Shown: positions 11,340 to 24,884, counted from the first letter of the stretch. The stretch is 64,000 nucleotides of DNA from Monodelphis domestica (GCF_027887165.1 NC_077228.1:108140043-108204042); one strand, 5' to 3'. The notes: generated by a model not told the origin, from the letters alone. Translations and numbers: made by a program.

Positions 11340-14300
11340 ATTATTTGAAGCTGAAATGCAAAAATCTGAAGATAAAACTCAGGAAAACATCAAAAACATG
11401 CAAGAGAACATGCAAGCCACAATTTAAAATGCTTCTTACAGGATCAATTGGCAAACATCCACCCCACCAAAAACAGGTCTGAACCTGACAGACCTGTTTC
11501 TAAACTTCTAAATGAGGAAATTTCCTTCCCCCGAAATAGAGATGGAAAACACCTTCCCTATAGCTCAGCTAACAGACTGGTTCTCTCATGGTCTGCAAAT
11601 CTTGGCTGAACTTAAACCCTTCTGAAATACCAGTTTCTCTTGTTCCTTCTCCTACACAAAAAACAATTCCAGCCCAAAGGAAATCTCATCCTTCTAAAGA
11701 AACTCATCTTAGTCAAACTGACCAACAGGTACCAAATTCAATTAAAGGCCTGTTTCCTCTAAGAGAAGTACCTGAAATAGGACGGAACTGGAATATGGTG
11801 ACTTTAAGGCACAATATACCATTTACTCCTGTAAATCTTAAAATTTCTTAGACTTATAAATGTTGGAAATTTCACCATTGGGAAATTTCATACTTGAAAA
11901 ATTTCTTACTGATAGTCTATTGGAATGTGAACCCCATTGGCATGGGAAGTTCCTCCTCCTCCCTTCTTAAGATTACTTTAGGACAGAAACCTTTTGCTGA
12001 AAAATGGAAAGGGCTTTGACCTATGCTTAAGCATAGAACAGGAATTTCTTTGCGTCATGATTGATTTTAAAATTGATACAATAGAGATACTTGGAATGAC
12101 AGAACCAGGTCTTGGAAATTACAATCTCCACCCTACTCAGTCCTAACAGGATTTAGGAAGGGCTGCAGCATAGATCAAAATTTAATTATTCCAATCTCTA
12201 CCCTACTCAGGGTAACAGGATTTAGGAAGGGCTGTAGCAAAGGATCAAGATTTAATTATTTGAGAATATGACCTTCAACAGACATGTGCAAAGCCACAGA
12301 CCTCTGGGTGGTCCTGGGTTAAGCTAGAGCCACCATTGGCACAGGGAAGACATGGACAGTGATTGGTAGATGTGAGAATGGAGGGGAGGGAACTTGGATG
12401 GTTTGCTTAAAGAGAGAGGGGTCTGAGGACTGAGGGGTGGTTGGTTGGAGAATTTGGGCTCTGAGTGGTTGGAGAGTTTTGGCTCTGAGTGGTTGGAGAG
12501 GTGCTCTGAGAAGCTTGCTCTGAAGGAAGCTGGAGGTGGAGGGCCCTGAGACTGTTTCTCCATTTTGGCCACATGAGTAATAGGGACTGATCTCCTTTCT
12601 TTGCCCCAACTATCTAAGGGCTTGGGCCTTTTGGCCCAGCCTAAACAGAAGGGGTATTTAAGCCCTATTCCCTTCTCTCCCCTTTCTCTCTCCCTCTCTC
12701 TCTCTATCTCTAATACCTTTCTTCATCCTGTTTGTAATTAAACTCCATAAAAGGTTGACTGCTGTTTTCATTTAGGAATTACATAGCTGAATTCCTTGGC
12801 AACCTTAAATTAATATATATCAGTCTTTTAAAGTGATTTCCTTGTCACACTTCCCAAGAAATAAATGAATTCACATGAAATATTCCTACATATGAACAAG
12901 ATCTCTTTCTGGTAACAAAAAGGATGACAGATATATTTTTTCAATATAATCCATCTTACAAAGACATTGAGAACTTGCTATAGGCTTTTTAATTGAACAT
13001 GAGAAAAATAAAATGTTTTCTCATGTCAACAAAATCCGGGGGTACAATGCAGCACACTGGCCATCTCAGGATTCTGAATGGGACTATGACAACTCTGAGG
13101 ATTATCTACAACTATACCATTGTAGAGAGGCCATCTTAACAGCAATGAGAGAGTGTGCAGACAGTACAGATAAGTGGACAGAATTTGAAAGAATTAAACA
13201 AAATGAGGAAGAGACACCCTCCAGATTCATGGACGGAATAATTGAGTTTGGGGGTAGAAACTTGGATTTTGACCTATATAAAGAAAATTGCATAAGACAA
13301 ATTAGAAGGCACTTTGTGAATAACTCTTGCAAAGTGATTAGGGATTATTTTAGAACACATTGCCCAAGATGTCCAGAGATGGACCTTGAAGAATTGCAGA
13401 AAACAGCTCTATATATTTCAAAGGGAAACAAAGAAAATGAGGAAGAAAATAATAATCTCATGGAGGAAATGAAGAAAGAATTGAGATATTTAAAAGATAT
13501 TATTACTGAACTGAACAGTGGGCATGATACTCAACCAATGACACTTGCCCCTCTCCAGGAATCTAATTATCAATCTGTTATCTTCCAATTCTGTGAGAAG
13601 AAGGGCCACAGAATGGTAAAGTATAGAACTTTACTCAAGGCACTAAGAAGGAACCTGCAGTTTAATAACATCTAAAGAAATAACTATAATAATGATAATG
13701 GAATCCACAACTTTAGGAATGATAACTATAGGAATAGATATTGGGAAAATGAGAACTCAAACCAAATGACTCCACAACAATATAACTTAAGTGGTGCTCA
13801 TCCAAAAAATACTCAGGGTACTAATGCCCCTCAGGGGGATGCCCTTCAGGGGGTTGCCCAAGGAACTTCACAAATACTATGAAGGTGTCCGGGAGTGAGG
13901 GGCTGGGGCACAGGAATCAGAGGCTACAACCTTTGATTTTCTAGACCCTGATGTCCTACTACCCGTTGTCCCTATCCAATGCCCCCCCATACTAATGAAC
14001 CCCATGTTACCTCAAAGGTGGGTAACGCCTATTATGATTGCCTTTTAGACACTGACTGATTTTAGACTACACCTGATTTACACTGTTATTCCATTGGCTC
14101 AGAAAGTGTAATGGGAGTGTCAGGAATACGCTAAAGAATTAAAAAACTTTCCCCAAGAATGGTGTCTGTATGACCCCTAGAGGTACAACATTCCTTCCTT
14201 TTGATGTCTGACTCTCCTTTAAATTTGCTGGGGAGGGACCTTCTATGCAAACTCAGAGCCACAATAACTTGCTCCCCAGATGGTTCCTTATGATTGGAAG

Positions 14301-16290
14301 TACCTGAGAGATCTTTAAATTTACTCCCTATAATTCTCTCAGAGAGTCAGGAGGGGAAAGAACATCCAACCTTTGTAATACCTGCAGATATACCAGAATC
14401 TCTTTGAGCCACATCTTCTTCTGAGGTATGCTTACTTAAGTCAGCTGTTTTTGTGCAGATAAAAACTAAATCTAGCCCACCTCCTTCCATTCCTCAGTAT
14501 CCCCTCTCAAAAGAGGCAATTGAGGGTATTACCCCAGTAATAAACTCATTGATTGAACAGGGAAAAATAATCCCTTGAAAATCTGTATACAACCTGCCCA
14601 TTAAAAAAACAAAAAGGGGGCCCGATGGCAAGCACCTCTATAGATTCATACAGGATCTGAGGGCTGTGAACAATCACATTATAAAGAGACACTCCATAGT
14701 TTCCAATACATATGATTATTTCTTCTATTCCTAGCACAGCTACATACTTTACATTAGTAGACTTGTGCTCAGCCTTCTTTTCCATACCCATACATGAGAA
14801 CTCCAGGCATATCTTTGCTTTTACCTGGAAGGGCTCACAGATACATGGAGTTGCCTGCCACAAGGATTCGTGGAAAGCCCGAGTTTATTGGTCCAAATGT
14901 TCAGCCAAGACACAGATAATATAACATTTAAAAATAGTAAATTAATCAAATACGCAGATGATCTGCTCTTGGTTTCAACAGACACAGAAGCATGTCAGGA
15001 AGGTAGTAAACACCTTCTTTTGGAATTGCACAAAAGAGGACATAAGATCTCAAAGTAGAAAGTTCAGTGGTGTTTCCCTAAAGTAGAATATTTGGGATTC
15101 ATTCTGACTGTGGATGCCCACTATATTTCTTCCAAACAAATTGAAAATATTCAAAATTTAAGTGCTCCTACCACTAAGAAACAGTTGAAAGTAATTTTAG
15201 GATCAACAGGTTTTTCTAAACAATGGATTCCTTGCTGTGGGGAAATTACTAAACCTCTTATAGCACAAACAAAGGATTCAGTCCCTGAAACCCTCAAATT
15301 AGAGCGAGAACACTTGTCAGCTCTATCATATCTAAAACAGACTCTCCTGTCTGCCCCGCTCTAGGCATCCCAGATTACAACAAGCCATTTACTTTGTATG
15401 TACATGAGTGAAGAGGGGTAGCTTCAGGTGTTTTAACTCAGATTTTGGGGGCTTCTCAGCGCCCAATTGTTTATTATTCTGCCCAACTGGACCCAGTAGC
15501 ATCAGGAGCACCACCATGTCTTAGAGGAGTAGCTGCTACATCCTTACTAGTGACAAAAACTGTTGATCTAGTATTGGGATGCCTAATTATGTACCCACAT
15601 GAGGTAGAAGCATTGTTGCTAAGACATAGAACACAGGCATTTTCTGATCAGCGAATTACAAGGTACGAAATAACCTTGTTAAACTATGAAAACATTACCT
15701 TGAAACACTGTACAACCCTTAACCCTGCCACCTTGCTTCCAGATTTACCAACTTCACAAGAACCATTACACAGTTGTGAAACACTAGTGTCCATGGCAGA
15801 AAATCCTCGAGATGATCTCTTGTACACTCCCTTAAATAACCCAGATCTGGTCTTATTTACTGATGGTTCTACTTTTATGAGGGATGGCTTACGCTACACT
15901 GGAGCTGCTGTAGTCACAGAATTTGCCACTGATTGGTCAGCTTTACTGCCCTCTAATATTAGAACTCAAGGGGCAGAAATCATAACTCTGAAACATGCCT
16001 TTATAATGCTATGGGTAAAAAGGCAACAATTTATATGGATTCTAGATATGCTTTTGGCATTTGTCACTCAGTCAGGATGCTATGGCTCCAGAGAGGATTT
16101 TTAACCTCAGCTGGAAAATCCATAGCTAATGCAGAAATTTTTAATGAAGTTCTTTCTGCTCTCCAGCTGCCTGAAGCCCTAGCTATAGTTCATTGCTCTG
16201 CCCATACCGTGGCACTGACCTTGTCTCTAGGGCAAATGATCAACCAGGCTATTATCAGGGCTGAACTTGAGAGTCAGATGGATTGATAGG
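11340..16290 (+). mobile_element. Broken class I (gamma-like) endogenous retrovirus: gag and pol remains
   Basis: Parts in order: gag remains (about 11460-11850, and 12860-13680 with a zinc-knuckle-like end), protease/reverse transcriptase remains (about 14450-15360), and RNase H (about 15440-16290, LFTDGST motif and AFVTQSG/HCSAHT neighbours typical of gamma-type pol). An LTR of another family sits inside gag. Old fossil with roughly ten or more breaks; no 5' LTR of its own recognised. Confidence 0.85.
11867..12850 (+). mobile_element. LTR inserted in the class I ERV gag region
   Basis: Framed TGTTGGAAAT...TTGTCACA. It contains a near-duplicate of about 70 bp (ATTCTCTACCC-type blocks at 12120-12260), three tandem copies of a GGCTCTGAGTGGTTGGAGAG unit (12450-12510), a CT-rich R region and the GAATTCCTTGGCAACC end shared with the other LTRs of this family. 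Gag sequence lies on both sides. Confidence 0.7.
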
Positions 16291-16844
16291 CAGAGATTGT
16301 GAGGAGGCAGAGAGGGACACAAATCAGGCCAGCTCCCTGAGTCAAGGATGCAGCATTCTCCCTGGACCTCCTCTTAGTGATCACTCTCTGCCAGGGACTA
16401 CAAAGGAGAGATCTGAGTCCTAGGATCTAAGTTCAAGATAAATTTATGTTCCCTTGTGAGGAGGAGCATCTGGGCTTGGTTTTTAGGGGAATTCATAATT
16501 TGTCTGCAAGATCTCTGCTACAGGACTTCTTACTTCTCTTTAAATACAGGTCAGTTCCCAAAACACAACTCTACTCCTCATTGGTATCCACACTATTCTT
16601 TCTCTCCCTATACTTAGCTCTTAATTGAATTATGATCAAATGAATGGAGTGAGTGAATTAACATTCTTTCCTCCCTTTGTGATTAGTACTAATTTCTTCT
16701 TTTAGTTCATACTGAATGCTAACCATATTTTCTTTTCTCTATACTTTTTTTATTTTTTTACTAAGTATCTTACTCCATGTATTCTTTTTCTTCTTCTTTT
16801 TTGAAACTCTTCCCTTCTGCCCTAAAATCAACAATAGGAGAGGG
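16291..16844. other. Unassigned sequence after the RNase H remains
   Basis: Could be ERV-derived but no domain is recognised. Confidence 0.3.
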
Positions 16845-17036
16845 CAGCTGGGTGATTTAGTGGATTGAGATCCAGACCTAGAGATGAGAGATCCTAGGTT
16901 CAAGTCTGGCCTCAGACACTTCCTAGCTGGGTGATCCTGGGCAAGTCAATTAACTCCCATAGTCTAACCCTTACCACTCTTCTTCCTAAAAACCAATGCA
17001 TAGTATTGATTCTAAGGTGGAAGGTAAGGGTTTAAA
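16845..17036 (+). mobile_element. tRNA-derived marsupial SINE
   Basis: Full-length copy, GGGCAGCTGGGTGATTTAGTGG head to GGAAGGTAAGGGTTT end. Confidence 0.92.
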
Positions 17037-18390
17037 AAACAACATAAATAATAACTCATGGTTTCAAGTTAGAACAGTAGTAAGGGCTAGGGAATGGGGC
17101 TGAAGTAACTTGTTGATGATCACTGGAAGTGATCTTCTTTAATGTGGGGATGTGGAAAAGCCAACTCATAAATCAAGTCCATTCATTCAAAGCTAACAGT
17201 ATCTGCCCATCTTATACCTAACTTCAAAGTAGGATTCATTGTGGGTCTGGAGCCTCTTTGTTCTTCTGTCATTGAAACAGTTCATGAAACTATACCTCCA
17301 CCATGAAATCTTCTCAGTTTAACTGAAGGAGAACTAATGGTTTCCCCAATCCTTACTCATTCTGGAAATTAAACCTTTATGGTTATTCTCCCCAATCTCC
17401 TTAACTTTCTTAACTCTGGGCTATATGTCAAACAAAAGTAAATTATATAAATATTTGCAAAAATACTAAATTAGATTAACAGACCAATAAACAGAACATT
17501 TGAACAAACCAACCTAAGAGACAGAGATTTAACAACCTATACATAAACTCCCAAAGAAAAATCAAAATGGGTCTTGATAGAATACTATTAGAGAGGAAAC
17601 TCAGACTCAGTCTGCTAGAAGAACAACTCAAGTGGGGTAAGGGCAAGAAGGACTGAGAATTCTGGAGAAGGAACAGAGGAGTGGAGAAGATCCAAACAAG
17701 TTACCTCACTTCTCTTTGGGAAGTCCTTCAGAAAGGTTGGTCTGAGAGAACCTCTGAGTCTTGATCATCCTTCTGTGAATTCAGACCCCCTGAATCTGGC
17801 AGAAGACAACAGTACTGGATAGGACTTTGTCATAAAGCTATCTACCCCAGGAAGATTTCCTCTCTATCCCTCTAACTAGGACAGATAAAAGTCAGAACAG
17901 CTCTCACAACTGACCCGGGAGGGTCAGGCTGGCAGAGCCTGACCCTACAGGATTTGAGGAGAAGGGGTCAGTTGTTATCCTTTAGGGACTTCCTGCTCCC
18001 CATTTTCCCATTGCCTAGTATCACAATCTCATTCACCCTACTTTATGTGTTCCTTAAGAATTAATAGCTGTTTCATTCATAGATCAAAGTGCCTGCTTCA
18101 TAATATCTAGGAAGAGAGAGGCCTGAAGCTTGGGGAGGAAAGCTATGCCTTCTCTTTAAGGAGGGAGAAGCAGTCCAGACTTGGACTTTACTTCAACCTA
18201 GTCTCTGAAGAAATATAGACTGTGACTCAGAAGACAAGTAATGTGGGTCTTACTAAGGAAAGAGAATGGAGAACCAATCTATCCCCCCTCTCCACTTTTT
18301 AGCTCCATTCCATCTCTATCATATAGTCCTAATATCTATATCTATATATCCATATATCTATAGTCCTAAATTAAGTAGTGAGTGGCTCCA
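17037..18390. other. Unassigned 1.35-kb stretch
   Basis: No gene or known repeat recognised. It contains a perfect 10-bp-stem hairpin at 17921-17945 and a TATATC-rich patch near 18333-18360. Confidence 0.35.
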
Positions 18391-19260
18391 TTTTCACCCC
18401 TCCATTACAATATAAATGGATTCTATCAAACATTCCAAGAAAAATGAAGTGAATATTTAAAGAAATAATTTCCAAAAATACACATAGAAGCATCTTACCA
18501 AACTCCTTTTATGAAATAAATGTGACTTTGATCCTCAAAGAAAATAAGTAAAAGAAAGTAATTTATATCTATTCCTAATGAATATTTTAATAAAAATATT
18601 ATATTATAAACATAGAATTATATATAAAGATAGAATTTTAGCAAAGAAATTCAAAGTATGTATTTTAAGTACTTATTTAAAATTTGATATTTTATAAATA
18701 CAATTATTAAAAATATAAAGCTATAATAATAAGTATTAGCAAAGAAATTAAAATTATATATTTTAAATATTCATCATGACAATGTTAGAGTCATGCCAGG
18801 AATAAAAGAATTACTCAACATTAGAAAAATTATAAACATAATAGATGATATTTATTACAAAACCAGTATAAAAAATCATATGATAATATCACCAAATATG
18901 AAGTCTTTGACAAAATAGAGTAGTTATATTAAAATCACAAAAAGTAAAAGAATTCATGGACTTTTCCTTAATATAAATACCATCTAAAATAAGAGCCAGC
19001 ATTATTTAAATTGGAAAAACACTAGAAGCCTTTCTAGAAAGGGAAGGGACAAAGCAAAGATACCTATTGTCACCACTATTATTTGATATAATTTTATGAA
19101 TGCTACCTATAGTATTAAAAAAAGGAAAAGGAATTGAGGGAAGAAACATACACAAAAAGGAGACAATCATCTATATTTTAAAATCATATTAGGATTACCA
19201 AATGTATAAAATATCTGGAAGTCAAAAATTACAAAACACCATATAAATAAAGGAAGACAA
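18391..19260 (+). mobile_element. Old L1 ORF2 fragment, plus strand
   Basis: Degraded reverse-transcriptase region: GFYQTFQEK-like start near 18418, MPGIKELLNIRKI near 18793 and LFDIIL near 19083. AT-rich and full of breaks. Confidence 0.65.
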
Positions 19261-19640
19261 ACAATTGAATGCTAATTGTAGAAAATTTTTATTAATGTCT
19301 GCTTTGCCTCTGCACAAGACCATGGGAACCTTCCATCTGACCGGCAGGTGAAAACTTCAATATCTGTTGTATGCTCAATTATGAAAAAGGAAATCTAATT
19401 AAATAACTTCTTATCATTTTGTTAATTAATATTTTAAGTTGTAATTGTAATTGTGTGGTTTGTAATAAAAGTCACAGTTATTAGATGATTTGAATAATTT
19501 TATTGATTTATTGAATGACTTGTGTATAGGAAATATTAATCGTGAGAGTAGAAAATATATATATAGTATGGCATGTTCAAAATATGACAAAAAATGACAG
19601 GAATAAAATTTAAAGCCCCTGCAATGCTGAAAGGGACTAT
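19261..19640. other. Unassigned AT-rich sequence
   Basis: No gene recognised. Confidence 0.3.
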
Positions 19641-19644
19641 ACAT

Positions 19645-20595
19645 TCCCCCTTACCTTGCCATATACTTTGGAGGTTACAACATAAGGAAACTGGACTGCT
19701 AGCCCTATAGTTTCATGACCAAGTCACCTGAGAAAGGGAAGAGGACAAAAGATGCCACCGAACAAAAATTTGTCATGTGGAAAGATGATAATCAGTTTTG
19801 GCAAGGACCTTACCCAGTGGTCCTGCAAGGCTGAGGTTTTGTTTGTGTGTGTGTACACCAGTAAAGCCAGAATATGGCTCCCTTCCCACCAAGTTCGAGA
19901 AATTGACCATAAAGAGAAGGACAAGGAAAGGTTGCAGGAAGGAGACTCGACAGCTCCATAAGATACTGACTCTTCTGCTTCTATTCCAAAATTTAAGTAA
20001 AGCTACTGGAATAAAGAGATGGGGTTTTGGGGAACAACCACCTTGGGTAGAGTATGTCAGCATGGGACATGCTTTACCGTAAGTCATCTTATATACAAAA
20101 ACTAACTCTGGTATTCCTGGCATTTACCATTTTGAGAGACAAGCTAAGGACAGCAATCAGGCCAATAATTTGTTTGTGTCTTTCAATTGGACTGGACTAG
20201 TTGAGGCACCCCCAGTGTGCCTCGCACGAGACCTTCCTGAATACCTGCCCCTCAAATCTCTGCAGGCACATTATTATGGTCATCCTGACCTGTCAGACTC
20301 TTTCTGGATAGGACCTTATCTTGTAGATAAAGGAGTAAAATATGAAGGTTATGGTCAACTGCAATATTTAGGTTGGCTAGGGGAATCATGTAACAGTATA
20401 TGGGGATAGGAAAGACCTATTTGTCTATATGTGATGGAATATGAACAAAGAGACACTGTTAATATGTTTCCACTCTTGCTATTGTGTAGATCTAAAAGGG
20501 CATCATGTATTCATTGGAAAAATATGACTTGCTGTCTAGGCATAATGACACAAAGTGTATTGGAAAGAAAATGGATTCATATAAGTTTCATGTTT
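19645..20595 (+). mobile_element. Broken class II-like endogenous retrovirus fragment (end of pol, start of env)
   Basis: 19740-19910 resembles the C-terminal DNA-binding part of a class II integrase (WKDD...FWQGPYPV pattern, then VCVYTSKARIWLPSHQVRE). 20100-20409 looks like an env surface start (SFNWTGLVEAPPVCLA). Old, several breaks. The type differs from the class I remains upstream. Confidence 0.55.
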
Positions 20596-22349
20596 GGATA
20601 TGGCACTAAATAAGTAAATTAGTATGGGTAGGATTATCATTTTTATTATGTTAGCTCATCCTACCCATGAACAAATGAGGTTTTTCCAATTACTTAGATC
20701 TAGTTTTAATTGTGTGGAGAGTTTTTTGTAGTTGTGTTTATATAGTTCTTGTGTTTGTCTTGGCAGATAGATTCCTAAGTATTTTATATTCTCTAGGATG
20801 ATATTAAATGGAATTTCTCTTTCTAATTCTTTCTGCTGAGATGTATTGGAAACATATAGTAATGCTAATGACTTATGTGGGCTTATTTTGTATGTTGCAA
20901 CTTTGCTAAAGTTGTTGATTATTTCCACTATTTTTAGTTGATTCTCTAGGATTCTTTAAGTAGGCCATCATATCATCTGTAAAAAGTGATAGCTTCGTCT
21001 GCTCATTGCCTATTTTAATATCTTCAATTTCTTTCTATTCTCTAATTACTACTGCTAGTATTTCTAGTACAATATTAAATAATAGAGGTGATAATCGGCA
21101 TCCTGTTCCACTCTTGCTCTTATTGGGAAGGCTTCTAGTTTAACCCCATTGCAGATGATGTTTGCTGATGGTTTTAGATATATACTGTTTATTTTTTTTT
21201 TTTAGGAAAGGCCCTTCTATTCCTATACTTTCTGGTCTTTTGAATAGGAATGAGTGTTGTGTTTTGTCAGAGGCTTGTCATCTATTGAGATAATCATGTG
21301 ATTTTTGTTGGTTTGCTTGTTAATATGGTCATTTATGTGGATCATTTTCATAATATTGAATCATCCTTGCATTTCTGGTATAAATCCCACCTGATCATAA
21401 TGAATAACCCTCATGAAGGCTTGCTGGAGTCTTTTTGCTAGTATTCTATTTAAGATTGTTGCATCTATGTTCATTAAAGAGAATGGTCTATAGTTTTCTT
21501 TCTCTGTTTTTGACCTGCCTGGCTTTGGAATCCGTACTATATTTGTGTTATGAAAGGAATTTGGTAGAACTCCTTTTTTGCTTATTCTGTCAAATAGTTT
21601 ATATAATATTGGGATTAGTTCTTTGAATGTTTGATAGAATTCACTTGTGAATCCATCTGGTCCTGGGGAGTTTTTCTTAGAGAGTTCTTTGATGGCTTGA
21701 TCAATTTCTTTTTCTGATATGGGGTTATTTAGGTATTCTATTTCTTCTTCTCTTAATCTAAGCAATTTACATTTTTGTCAATATACATCCATAACACCTA
21801 AATTGCCATGTTATTGTCATATAATTGGGCATAATCGTTTTTAATGATTGCCCTAATTTCCTCTTCATTGGAGGTGAGGTCTTCCTTTTCATCTATGATA
21901 CTGTTAATTTGGTTTTCTTCTTACCTTTTTTTGATTAGGTTGACCAGGACTTCATCTATTTTATATGTTTTTTCAAAGTACCAGCTTCTAGTCTTATTTA
22001 TTAGTTCAATAGTTCTTTTATTTTCAATTTTATTAATTTCACCTTTAATTTTTAGGATCTCTCATTTAGTTTTCTTCTAGGGATTTTTAATTTGTTTGCT
22101 TTCAAGTTTTTTGATTTGCATGTCCAATTCATTGACCTCTGCCCTCCCTAATTTGTTAATACATGAAGTCAAGGATATAAATTTTCCCCTATGTACTGCT
22201 TTGGCTGCATCCCATAGATTTTGAAAGGATGTCTCATCATTGTCATTTTCTTCAGTGAAATTATTAATTGCTTCTATGATTTGTTCTCTAACCAATTTTG
22301 GAGGATCATATTATTTAATTTCCAATTAATTTTTGATTTGGCTCTCCAT
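20596..22349 (-). mobile_element. L1 LINE, minus strand, ORF2 reverse transcriptase (3' part)
   Basis: Reverse complement matches copy 2 at 9600-11000, including [25 protein letters not shown] and [14 protein letters not shown]. It is continuous with 23746-24012, interrupted by the element at 22350-23745. It inserted into the class II ERV fragment. Several frame breaks. Confidence 0.85.
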
Positions 22350-23745
22350 TGTGGTAGAGACATGGAGAGAGAACTTGCAAGCCAGGTCATGCAGACCAAG
22401 GTGAAGGACTTGTCTGTCAATCAAGAATAAGATTCCAAACGGAATGTTTCCAGGAGGTAGTTGAAGCTGGCCAGGGGAAGGAACGGACTCTCTTCTCTGG
22501 GGTTTGGCTGATCAAGAGAGATTTCCTTGGTTTCTGGCTGAATGGGGAAGAAGCTGAGAACTGATCCCTGTTAGCTTCTGTCCCTGCCTGAAGGACCCTT
22601 GTGGGGCTGGCTTGACTTTGGGCTCTCTAACCAAAGAAGGAACTGATTCTCTCTCTCTGGGGGTGACTGACCAAGAAAGGACGGAGAAACCTCTTCTCTG
22701 GGTTTTACTGACCAAGGGAGGCAAGCCTGGCTAGAAGGAAAAGAAGCTGAACTGATCCTATTAGCTTCTGTCCCAGACTGAAGGACCCTTGAGGGGGACT
22801 TCTAGAGTTAGGCTGAGAGACCTTGGTGGCTTTGTGAATTGAAAGAAGAAAAGAAGACTTAGTAGTTATCCTCCATCTCTCTGACTGTCCTCCTATCACT
22901 GCTGTGACTTCCCAAACCTTCATAATCTTCATTTTTTGGATTAGGGAAACCCTCATCCCTCTCACCTCAGTTTCCTTGTCCTGTTATCCCAATAAACCCC
23001 TTACCTAAGAAAAGAAAAGAAGTTTTTCCTTATAAATATAATAGTCCACTCGGGGGGAGGGGTGAAGCCACAAGCTTCAGAAGAAACTGGGGGGGGGGGA
23101 AGGGTGGAAGGAGGGAGGGAGTGAAGGGAGGAGGAGGTTAGGGAATATATTGATCTACTAGTCATCAGAAGAGATAAGTAGGCAAACCCCAGAGCATTCC
23201 CCTGTAGTAGCATCTCTCTATCTCTCATCTATCTCCATAACAAATAGACATTTCTGAAGGTTCCCCTTGGCAGCTCTCTCCAGTCACAATCAAGCCAGAG
23301 TATCCAGTCACCACAACCAGAAATATAGTCACACAGATTACCATTTCTATTACAATTGGCACCCCAAAGTTGACTGAACCCAACAATCCTTTTACAGAGA
23401 ATAGAATGAGTAGACAAAATGTTCAAACAAGTGGTTTTTGGAGTGATGGTCATCACAGCCATTGCCTGTTTTGGGGTATACCACTTACTATATAGCAAAA
23501 TTACTCACATAGTAGTGGACACTATTGATTATGTTGGCAATATAACAATGTCTGTTTTGCGGTTGCCATTCCAAAATGAACTGGTACTCTGGCAAGTCCT
23601 AGGACAAGTGTATGTGATGTTTATGGCTGTCCATCAAACTCTGACTCAACTGAAAAAGATCTTTAGATTTGTGGTTCCACTTAAGGCAGAGAAGATTATG
23701 GCCATTGATACCAACCTAGAAGGCATAATTACCATTTCTATCACA
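22350..23745 (+). mobile_element. LTR-like insertion (about 1.4 kb) splitting the L1
   Basis: Starts TGTGGTAGA and ends TCTATCACA (inverted ends), flanked by CCAT on both sides (22346-22349 and 23746-23749), where the L1 resumes. The left half holds two copies of a block with TTAGCTTCTGTCCC...CTGAAGGACCCTTG (about 22570 and 22765) and an AATAAA (22991-22996). The right half has an open stretch at 23419-23790 with a hydrophobic start that I do not recognise. Orientation is judged from the AATAAA. Old fossil. Confidence 0.55.
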
Positions 23746-24012
23746 CCATGTACCCTTACTAATTATTATTTTTATTGCATTATGATCTGAAAGGATTGTA
23801 TTTATTATTTCTGATCTTTTGCACTTGTTTGCAATGTTTTTATGGTCAATCTTTGTGAATGTATCATGTACTGTTGAAAAGAAGGTATATTCATTTTTGT
23901 CCCTATTTATTTTTCACCACATATCTACTAACTCTAATTTTTTTAAGATTTCATTCAATTCTCTTTCCCCTTTCTTATTTATTTTTTGGCTTGATTTATC
24001 TAGTTCTTATAG
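23746..24012 (-). mobile_element. L1 LINE, minus strand, ORF2 endonuclease side (5' part)
   Basis: Continues the L1 of 20596-22349. The reverse complement gives the region between endonuclease and RT (pattern matching mammalian L1 antisense TTTGCA..TGTATCATGT..GAAAAGAAGGTATATTC). It ends near 24012. Confidence 0.7.
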
Positions 24013-24530
24013 AAGAAGGTTCAGCCCCAGTCCTTAATGGGGCTCATACTTTGAAGCCTTCTCACCTTGGGAGGACTTGCCAGAGGGTGTTTTCAGTTGT
24101 TAAAGTCTCTGAGAACCCAGAGTCACCTTCAGGTTACGATGAGGCATCAGAGTAAGATTTTTATGAAGACTATCATACATAATTCTCCCAGATGTATCAA
24201 AAAATTCAATAGGTATTTCATTCCTATCAGTGCCCCCTCAACTTTCTCCCAACCCAATCAAAATCTCCTTGCTTTTTCTCCTAGTGCTTTCTCACCTGAG
24301 CTAGGCAGTTATAGCTGAGCTATAAAAACAGCTGACTGGCTATTTTATCATCAGTCCTGGTTGGTTCTTCTTCATAGCTTGGGTCTCAAGATGGAGAGAG
24401 TTTCTGGGTTCTGGAGAGATTAGCTTCTTGCTCTTACTCCTCTCCTCTCTCCCCATTTTAATTGCTTCCTTCAAATTGGCTCAAATAAAACCAGAACTAG
24501 CAGAAATAGGCAAGCAATAGACTCTTCAGA
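24013..24530 (+). mobile_element. Possible ERV 3' end with LTR
   Basis: A CTATAAAAAC box (24320-24329) precedes an AATAAA (24484-24489) by about 160 bp, the spacing of an LTR promoter and polyA signal. It lies where the class II fragment at 19645 would resume after the L1 insertion. Limits and family are not certain. Confidence 0.35.
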
Positions 24531-24539
24531 TAGAGGCTG

Positions 24540-24720
24540 TTCTGAAGGCTAAAAGAATGCTAGCCTTAAACATAGGAATTCTGTTCAAACCCCTGCCCTG
24601 TTATTTATTGGCTAGAAAAACTTAACCTGAGTACTGCACTTGCCTCATCTGTAAAAGGAAGAAAATATTTGTACTACCTACCTCACAAGGTTCCTTAAAG
24701 TGCGTAGGAATATTATTATT
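24540..24720 (+). mobile_element. MIR fragment
   Basis: Blocks TTCAAACCCCTGCCCTG and GCCTCATCTGTAAAAGGAAG...ACCTACCTCACAAGGTT match the MIR core and 3' part. Confidence 0.55.
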
Positions 24721-24884
24721 GCCCTTTACTCAGCTGGTTATCTTCAGTCAGAGAGAAATGTCCTAAGAATATCAATGAGACACCTGCATGTTGTCTTGGG
24801 TGGAGAGAAGGCAATTATTTCCAATGTTGCACAGATAGCCCACAGGAACCAATGATGAAGGGGGAAAGTAAGGTGCCCAGAATT

